A stretch of DNA of 64,000 bases from Macrotrachela quadricornifera (taxonomy: Eukaryota > Rotifera > Eurotatoria > Philodinida > Philodinidae), in assembly GCA_022393335.1 (NCBI GenBank), contig JAJEKB010020939.1, forward strand, positions 783,152 to 847,151. The letters run 5' to 3'. Below are positions 59,801-64,000 of this stretch, in pieces. Each line of letters starts with the position of its first letter. The first letter of the stretch is position 1. Made by a program: the position numbers and the translations under genes. Below the pieces are notes generated by a model. The model did not search any database and had not been told where the DNA came from. It saw only the letters and a program-made list of their open reading frames with translations.

Positions 59801-60006
59801 ACATTACCGAAAGATGGTGTTGGAACTAGTGTTGAAGCTAATGTTGGAATTGGTGCTGAAATTGGAGTTTGAACTGATATTGAAACTGGTGTTGGAACCA
59901 TTATTGGCGTTGATGTTGGAATTGGTGTTGGAGCTAATGTGAGAACTAATGTTGGAGCCGATTCTGGAATTGCTGTTGACTTTTGGATTTTCTTGACCAG
60001 GTCCAT
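50875..60006 (-). CDS. Giant GTPase - coiled coil - SecA-type ATPase - von Willebrand A protein
   Basis: One uninterrupted frame of 3043 codons, no introns. Residues 1-65 are a Pro/Thr-rich tail (APTPIPTSTPI). A GTPase-type P-loop domain has LLIGETGTGKST (Walker A 206-213) and CDAPGFGDT (G3, 290-297), AIG1/TRAFAC-like. Residues ~450-2200 are helical, with clear coiled coil near 950-1150. A SecA-type motor follows: QIGTGEGKSVV (Walker A, 2274-2280), LLIDEVDVFLSE (DEVD 2378-2381), GRGTDF (2662-2667) and QIMGRGARQGDRGSF (2696-2710). Order and spacing match bacterial SecA, leaving room for a preprotein-binding insert. The C-terminus is a vWA domain with DATGSMS (2812-2818), a metal-site motif. 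In bacteria SecA drives protein export; here the role is unknown, and no signal peptide or membrane helix is evident. The frame stays open upstream of the ATG to the N gap at 60051, so the start is provisional. Confidence 0.93.
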   Translation of the reverse strand: MDLVKKIQKSTAIPESAPTLVLTLAPTPIPTSTPIMVPTPVSISVQTPISAPIPTLASTLVPTPSFGNVTLDEKETKELYLEDLRRDLANMPSCAEKCTMKLLVHFEDKLAESQMSSQEDDSVVPLLQELKNQIKKQELFSGKIQENVQNLERYVFNNDVPSTVRSLRELLTKIRPLNVPEIQRLVNKTKVAGELIHGKEIILLIGETGTGKSTTIQFLAGCKMKRTQVQVEHGRFLEHITVDGPVTNAGLKNVTSSARNKSETRYIAPVTIQLKDIFGSYKCGEIILCDAPGFGDTAGPEIDIANSVGVIKAIKGCKSVKILALSSYKSLGDRGQGIQKLAHLLINMVHGIQERLNAILYAFTKYPPNIDISATLIDIKISKVDTDHVLQSDNAFVTVLTDMICRTKDSAEKIDPIHGDPKNIIGKLQNLQSIKYPEEVFRFSMSEETQACIANQVQRDSLSVKCALKHKNIDLVLYYLNNLKNLKNLLDDSTTRDAYEDAIRFIRESIMDYSTGVTEKFNRSLVSQDGLGEDDVNEYKSSVEYARHIQKLTEYLGSNLLSPESLIQNIHSELQKMSQALIEKDLYSPLVRIYFNNICLIKDCFKEFETFYNKSCNHFEERFVELVQSAHEPISVNEFNTVAEIILKVSKCLPILNKYLHGLVEEKYKEIAQFLLQHLNGFSEKADSILTRIVLSESDVEIVKNYVKILRSAKENFALEDRIFTYVEMLTKKNDKLAQNVKSLSDIYNKLIEKILNYFNQINNKISELFQTSGDRALEEVETLVNDMDRIRTIPEIESKSAGAYYHTVESIRGHMHQLQRDVEQLLFSIDHHSGTPNYAKIARLLSRLRNAKWMNRVSPGAYDVRIHRVTEELVQYFHDLEDRLMKLDLNLKYPENVSVAKEIFDTIDSLSVLERIVPELKKSKDDMIERFLDSIQGNFNRLQEKFNLQDNSVYQMKQELKELEQIKREYDNSQPARVFLRNHDFSDINKLNDEIDDLENKQKIELEQENEKNSKIETELNNLKPMTQEYDHLHHSKLDQDESKKNQTYQSKSVRYSNIDIERKTIIKTQEHNDQLEIIQKNNNTLSSLKSIKKQYEILLDTHDSPSPEQINLLHEKQKDNIELLIEIIEKKKKVIGERQKNKQSYDFNNRFDASTADIALLYTSNCQKIGNVRLKEIAADTHEILTKYISEYGFFLDQEIGRLFTHLTNIDSQEDLSQYSQDLETRLDQLTSLTEFKHVFGCIEGTKKVDYWRRKFSEQYRTMSSSMEDYKVSGRNQDLKNQLTIAQGLMGSDHFCSATLLSNGFGALYRQYRIEAAREAQKAYENVINCISEEDYAKVDMVLADIEEKTPSPREIAKIKYSLQINLKRLMQNTRSIGMGLDQKIKLRENNQSQIEKIYQNIEKIQTILSKPRIMKLVDETIESDLIKFERDIPRIFSDVLLKRLSIIEDFINSDDIFEAEQEMEHFNRVQYELTNFFMMENVNEKVNEINKRLENLANDISKQNDFKNIENYHKKSPRHLLAKLNKAALYRPAKYAEVCTSISKEIQHNFEIAITKTCESSIEERSAQILSLNNTLNCLPESLKESFKPKIDKLRNQFAEEERVYKYDLKEFLENEIPDDRTIAKIGVLAQEYSQNKQSELFNMLRSEIIKKLCNYQTKIQNSLDNQDMKSAVEYMRHIVKYKENIHHISDTSARQKPKFERFIPKLISEVNRIWGENVQSAPKPSNLFPSLVTLIPEIDEIYRSVCTLTRESFARCSQILINIFKFEDTQIVDKAFHNMIIYIEFSQSFHNRIKELLPDSLLQQSQSDLKMMHTSWNKNFETYRNAIDTMNINLLYEIMIPSKLWDEFLRKIRQCACQHKLIQDFLDDMKTIPSYTYMKSELETKIIYFRKQFDIELVTDETKLFEAMRDQFFSNLAMSLKTLKSINSKFKDILVLEIDIEILEKKLKDKVEDIKKKLLAYALKEQISSSEADYFRMYYNHLVSFDKYLRFPEANIRNTLELAEETILDRVTSLSKGITSLGSDVTKVVELLVKMKFFAENFSMFDTKINEIIDEALKSYKTEHGFLILSQLTMILEKSDVGSRVIGEHSCFRQEDWRIRREKMQKQDDLDYVIGKLKGDDLDKDILRKRHETFRTMYDDLISNTLQSFNSKTGSEPNLEILISQTKVLIGKVNHKTADTAWNQSFRDMIPELLAHIFAVWTLKNTQNYNAMRGIDERNAYLLMPHVAQIIAIFRILGIGYKTSSTFVDDKVPLTKRISNSLVNNLVQIGTGEGKSVVMAVTACVFALIGVDVDCSCYSEYLSMRDKNDFAPIFQVLGIDERIQYGTFNKLCENFLNEQCNVRENVRDMIMNNRNVIDIVETTARIRPKVLLIDEVDVFLSEKFYGGMYIPSVYLKDSLINNLLDALWQNRNLRTLNAVKTLPAYKNCAARFSNWMFLFDEAIKDMIAALKSFQSSTYIVQNDKIVYVEGESIAENVVRGYDTIWAYYFENQKGFISEQSLKTNVGIIINCGTFSYAEMPHEFAYITGVTGTLQTLAQPEKNILKTVYEIQKNTYMPSVFGESNRNYNSANDVEAVKKSEYFMRIRGEIDTMRNAQRAILVFFESEEKLIIFYNSKELSSIKQEVQIITEKVSTKERELCIKRAATNGRVTLLTRTFGRGTDFICRNQQVLANGGIHVLQTFFSEELSEEYQIMGRGARQGDRGSFRMILLDSDLEWVIGADWEKDIPKITGSTLYTALDKDRNKLYETKCAAKEVSIEQCRREHQAFKTFMDALSKGKMDIVKNFLIEQNRGANIDSGISRTLLLMDATGSMSSLLSTVKDTVCTMFERASAILVEKGLPNDAFQMQFAVYRDYDCGEDGLLQSSSWETKPNNLRSFMTEITAKGGGDYEEAIEIGLWHAVEQSEQPDGLSQVILIGDAPAKEKFAIARDRQTKGGESYWSKTKFSNQTYYIDELKKLKDKNIPVHAFYLAHGAKDNFQKIASEKTERCQRLKLNSSQGAEQLTNFITEEVLRKTAGDQGDAVVEMYRAKYVKSTFTS

Positions 60007-60041
60007 TAATACATCAAAATTCTTTTTCGTCGTTTTTTTTT

Positions 60042-60051
60042 NNNNNNNNNN
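60042..60051. other. Assembly gap of ten N inside a T run
   Basis: Ten N are flanked by nine T on each side, 35 bases upstream of the SecA-like start. The real length and any upstream coding exon are hidden. Confidence 0.99.
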
Positions 60052-61229
60052 TTTTTTTTTAGTTTATTTTCTAATGACTACTAAAACTAACAACGGTCAA
60101 AGAAAATATAGAGAATGAGAAGATCGAACGAATCAAAAACCAAAATAACGTAGAAATAAGGGTACACAATTGAATTTCTTCACTTTAAGTCAACAGCTAC
60201 AACACGAAATAATTGTACAATCACGTAGATAATGTTGAAAGAGTGAATATTTAGAAGTGATTGCGAGAGTATTCACTACGAATACTTTTTTTTTCATAGA
60301 TTATTAATCTTTCAATTTGTTTATGAGTGCAATACAATTTAGTTACGAAAGTCCTGCAAATTTTCGTATTGAGTTAATATCGGCCCAAATTCAGGGAGAA
60401 TCGAATTTCGGCTCGGACGTTCTACCCACTATCAAATGAAAATGACGATGAAAATCATTCAATTTTACTTTATATGTTAAGATAATTCATCTTGAAACTT
60501 CGATGTCATTCATATAGGATAATTTAAGCCAACTTCCATAAGCCATCACGTAATGAAAGTTACTAGCGGACTTCAGTATTCCTTATGCTGACTTTCTAAA
60601 TGGTTGGGATGAGTGTAGAAATGATAGTATTTTCAAGGAAGGTCATCGAACAAAAAGTAAAGATTTAAGCGTAAATACTACGGTGTTAGGTACCTCCAGC
60701 TAGTAATTCTTACTGATATTCGTTTATTGATTTTGACTGACGCTACAAATGGTTGAGCTGAATGCAGAACTAAAATCTCTATTGAATGATGATCTTCTCA
60801 ATGCGAGTCGTTGGTCAGTAAATGTGGACTCGATCAGAAATATTAGGCTTTTGGCCAGAGTACAATACGGGGTTGCACGCGTTTATAACCAAATCACCAA
60901 AGTTTCTCCGCATATATTGATATTATAAAGGTGTTTGTATCAAAAACATTTAGACTTTATAATAAAAGAGATACACATAATAGATGCGTGTATGCCACAA
61001 TATGTATCTCCACAACATATTCACATATTGGATGGAGAAACAATCAATAACAACAAACATATTCATCAATCTATGATAAGTAGGAAAATAAACTAATTAA
61101 AATCGGTTTACAACGGATGTGACCATTATGGACGATCATCTTTCGTTGAATATGTTCGACTTGCTTCACATAAATTAAGCAATCTTTTTAATATATTTAC
61201 ATGCGAAATTATTGTATAAGTAGTGTTAG
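60052..61229. other. Intergenic, nothing recognised
   Basis: Two loosely similar stretches near 60590 and 60750 (TGACTTTCTAAATGGTTGGGATGAG; CTGACGCTACAAATGGTTGAGCTGAA) hint at an old duplication. No gene. Confidence 0.4.
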
Positions 61230-62103
61230 TTTCAACTACTTGGCGCAGTAACTTTAGTCGGATTCCTCAACCCATGTGCATTTATATCAGCTGCATTTGC
61301 TGCTAGTGGCATGTTCTTCTTGAGAAATCGATTTGCTTCCGGTTTCAGAGATCTTAAACGACTAGAAGGTATATCAAGAAGTCCTGTTCACTCACAGCTA
61401 ACAGCAACTATACATGGTCTTAAAGTTATACGGTCTTATCATGCTGGAAACATTTGTTCTGACGAATTTCTCCATAATCTTGATGTTAATTTTCTGCTCA
61501 TTACCTTAAATTGATGGACAGCCTTCCAATTTGATTGGATCACTCTTGCTTTTATCATTGTTGTTACATTGCTAGCTATGATTGCACGTATCATACAACA
61601 ACAATTTTCTGCTGCTGATATTGCACTAAAACTCTCATATAGTCTGAATCTCGTAGGTCTTGTGCAATGGACTGTCAGGTTTATTTTATATATATCATTC
61701 CAACTCTTTTACCTTCTTTAAATACATCTTATTTATTTTAGACAATCTGTTGAAGTTGAAACACAAATGACATCAGTTGAAAGAGTACTTGAATATTGTA
61801 CACTTGATCAAGAGCCACTTGTCCAACTTCCATCTAAATACCAACCATCTTCAAGTTATTTTTAATAATGTTTCCATATCTCATTCAAAAGATTCAAATG
61901 CACCACTTACTCTAAATTATACTTCATTAACTATTCAATCTGCTGAAAAAGTCGGTATTGTTGGAAGAACAGATGCTGGAAAAAGTTCATTAATTCAAAC
62001 ATTTTTTCGAATAGGTGCACTTGTTAATGGACAAATTCATATTGATAATGTTGATATATCAACTGATACTCCTCAAGCATTACTTTCAGATAGAAATTCA
62101 TAG
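61230..62103 (+). pseudogene. Truncated ABCC (MRP4-type) transporter fragment
   Basis: The part 61230-61678 encodes the end of the second membrane domain (FRDLKRLEGISRSPVHSQL, IHGLKVIRSYHAG, ALKLSYSLNLVGLVQWTVR). After a 63-bp intron (61679-61741) come [18 protein letters not shown] and then the second nucleotide-binding domain ([20 protein letters not shown]). All match ABCC/MRP order. Damage: an in-frame TGA at 61512-61514, a frame change near 61860 at a T run, an odd Walker A (GRTDAGKSS, where GRTGAGKSS is usual), and loss of the signature motif and Walker B after about 62103. Intact proteins of this class export organic anions, conjugates and nucleotides using ATP. It lies upstream of another ABCC gene on the same strand. 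Confidence 0.85.
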
Positions 62104-63427
62104 TTTAGTTGACTTATTGAACAAACAGATGTAGTTGAAGCTGAACATCTTCGATTATTAGCAAATATGATCTCACAAAAAGTGAAATCGAATAATTTAT
62201 ATTTTCGATTTTTAATGGGTAGTTTAAATAAGCAAGCATTTCTATTTTTGGCGTGAACACTGGTATTAAAGTTAATGTAACTAGTTTTTCTTAGATTCTA
62301 AAACTATGAAATAAAGATAATATGAACTATCTAAAGATTCAGAAAAAAATTGGTAACTTTATATTCATCAAATATGTTCTGCAAAATACTCAATAGTTTT
62401 TCTATATTTTTTACTTCGAAATATATTATGAAAAAGCATTAGTAGATTATATATAATGACTTTTGTTATCAATTGTAAGTATGCAAAATTACCCAAATGA
62501 TATTATGAAAATTTGAAATATTTAAATTTTTTAGTTTTCTTATCAAAAAAATTCATTCCATTTTTTTTCTACTTGTTAAAACATTAAGACAATCATCATA
62601 AGTAACCAGTCATTTTGTAGCACGTTAAAAATTCTACTTTTCTGTTCGTACTTTTTGCAAAAATACGAATTGCAACTACGGGTTTTGAGAAATTTAATTA
62701 CAAATATTTAGAAGGTAATTGAAAATGTATAGAGAAACCTTTAAAAGGCAAAATTACCTATTCTTTCTTCTAAATCACGCGATTTGTTATAAATCAATAC
62801 ATTATTTTTTTTTACGATCGATCAAGTTTTATATACGTATCGAAAATTTCGATTATTTAAGTAACAATTACCATGGTTTACTCTTGTCCTAACATTTGTG
62901 CCTAAGACTACGATCATATCTCGATGCATAGTTGACTGCTGTTTATATCATCGTGAATAATATAAAGTTATTTAAATTAAACACATCTACTATTCATATC
63001 GATATCAATATTGACCTAAATATATTTTTATGTTGTGTAGCTTATCGTATACATCGTTATTTTTCTTTGAATTTTAATACGTGACTGTCTTTTGGTAAGA
63101 GACTTTCATAACCATATTACGATGTAGATGTTAATGGGTGGATACGTTTCCGTCACATAATACTTCTGTATAATAAGCTTCAAATATAAATTTTTATATT
63201 TGGTTTCAATGACAAAATAAATCTTTTTTTTGCAAACACCTGTATTAATTTCTTTCTTTAATGGAAAGTTAGTCAGTTTTTTGATACTTTTTTAGATAAA
63301 AGCCTATGCTTCGTTATAATATATCATGGCCATTATCATTCTGTTAATACTATCGAAATGAGAGAATGAGACTAAAAAAAAAATAAAGAGTATATTTCGA
63401 GCAAAAAAAAATATTACATTTATACAG
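62104..63427. other. Intergenic between ABCC fragment and ABCC gene
   Basis: AT-rich sequence with no gene. It presumably holds the promoter of the gene at 63428, but no specific element is recognised. Confidence 0.4.
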
Positions 63428-63986
63428 ATGGCATCACCTTCAATCAATCTTAGTCCGTTAGAACGTGCTAATATTATTTCACGATTTTTTCATAAGTTAG
63501 TTTATTTTTTGTTTTATTATTGGTCATATATATAATTATTAATGTTTATCATAGTTGGTTAAATTCTTTGCTTACAAAAAGTCGTAAACAAGGTACACTT
63601 AATATTGATGATCTCTATGATCTTCCGACGTATCTTAATTCAAATATATGGACAGATAAACTTGAAGCCAATTGGTTTGATGAAATGAAACGTTGTTCAA
63701 AAAATCCAAGTTTAATTCGAGCTACATTGCGTACTATAGGATGGAGAATAATATTTGATGCTTTAATACTTATTCCGAATGTAAGTTTTTCAAGTCTATT
63801 TCATATAATTGAATAAGAAAAGAATTCTTTCTAATATAGGAATTAATTCGTATTTTTCAACCATTATTACTAATATATCTTATGAAATTTTTTGAACCAT
63901 GTTCAACAATGTCTACTTGGCAAGCATTTGTTTTATCAATAATTATTATTATATTGATATTTATTATAAGTTGTCTTTTTAATCAG
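63428..63986 (+). CDS. ABCC (MRP4-type) transporter, first three exons (3' end outside window)
   Basis: Exon 1 63428-63495 (MASPSINLSPLERANIISRFF...), exon 2 63555-63780 (WLNSLLTKSRKQGTLNIDDLY, NWFDEMKRCSKNPSLIRATLR) and exon 3 63840-63986 (ELIRIFQPLLLIYLMKFFE, then a hydrophobic stretch ending at a GT donor at 63987). Phases agree across both short introns (59 bp each). The layout is the N-terminus of an MRP4-like ABCC protein: cytosolic start, a ...FF.WLN motif, the acidic LNIDDLYDLP linker, then the first membrane helices. The rest lies beyond the window. It would export organic anions or conjugates across the plasma membrane. It looks intact as far as seen, in contrast to the broken fragment upstream. 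Confidence 0.85.
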
Positions 63987-64000
63987 GTTTAGTATTAATA

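Noticed and set aside
1..64000. CRISPR arrays or bacterial operons
   Set aside because: Tandem arrays here have contiguous, unspaced units, and genes carry introns and eukaryotic features; nothing fits repeat-spacer architecture.

Overview
The window is AT-rich eukaryotic DNA, most likely from a bdelloid rotifer. This is an inference. It rests on short GT-AG introns (about 60-150 bp), a Penelope-like reverse transcriptase fragment of the Athena kind (RDD instead of YxDD at the catalytic site), interstitial TGTGGG/TGTAGG/TGAGGG hexamers like those known from bdelloid telomeres, many decayed transposons of different superfamilies, and foreign-looking genes beside ordinary animal genes (ABCC transporter, MYND protein). 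A 10-base N run at 60042-60051 marks an assembly gap. No bacterial operon signals are seen.

Layout. 1-2727 (+), 15997-17751 (-) and 20816-22720 (-) are three paralogues of one membrane-anchored P-loop NTPase. The body is conserved (CDM-x-RAENRDFN motif, AxxxxGKT Walker A, hhhhDGID Walker B), but each has a different N-terminal tail ahead of its single membrane segment: eleven 39-residue repeats, a Ser/Asn/Thr-rich tail, or eight 7-residue Arg/Ser repeats. The two minus-strand copies share a conserved upstream block about 145-150 bp before the start. Between the first and second copies lie a dead mariner (8422-9673), a multi-exon gene with a superfamily 3 helicase like that of circular ssDNA (CRESS) Rep proteins but with a broken Walker A (9799-13213), a decayed MULE transposase (13547-14470) and a fold-back element.

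23-36 kb is gene-poor. It has a small secreted Cys/Trp-rich protein with a TATA box (26333-26695), a MYND-finger protein (29102-29545), a Trp/His/Cys-rich and Gly-rich terminal exon (34047-34465), a 35-bp minisatellite, fold-back repeats and a telomere-like tract. 36.6-42.6 kb holds two related genes: a two-exon short form, and a long transposase-like form split by a 299-bp GC-rich palindromic insertion. 43.8-46.6 kb holds a Penelope-like RT fragment fused to a GATAC satellite, followed by tandem arrays of 51, 30, about 50 and 42 bp.

50875-60006 (-) is the most striking gene: one uninterrupted reading frame of 3043 codons. It has an N-terminal GTPase-type P-loop domain, about 1900 residues of helical/coiled-coil sequence, a SecA-type DEAD motor with every diagnostic motif in the right order and spacing, and a C-terminal von Willebrand A domain with a DATGSMS metal site. 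The window ends with a broken ABCC (MRP-type) fragment (61230-62103) and the first three exons of a second ABCC gene (63428 onward). The best candidates for an undescribed system are the GTPase-SecA-vWA giant and the P-loop NTPase family with interchangeable repetitive tails.
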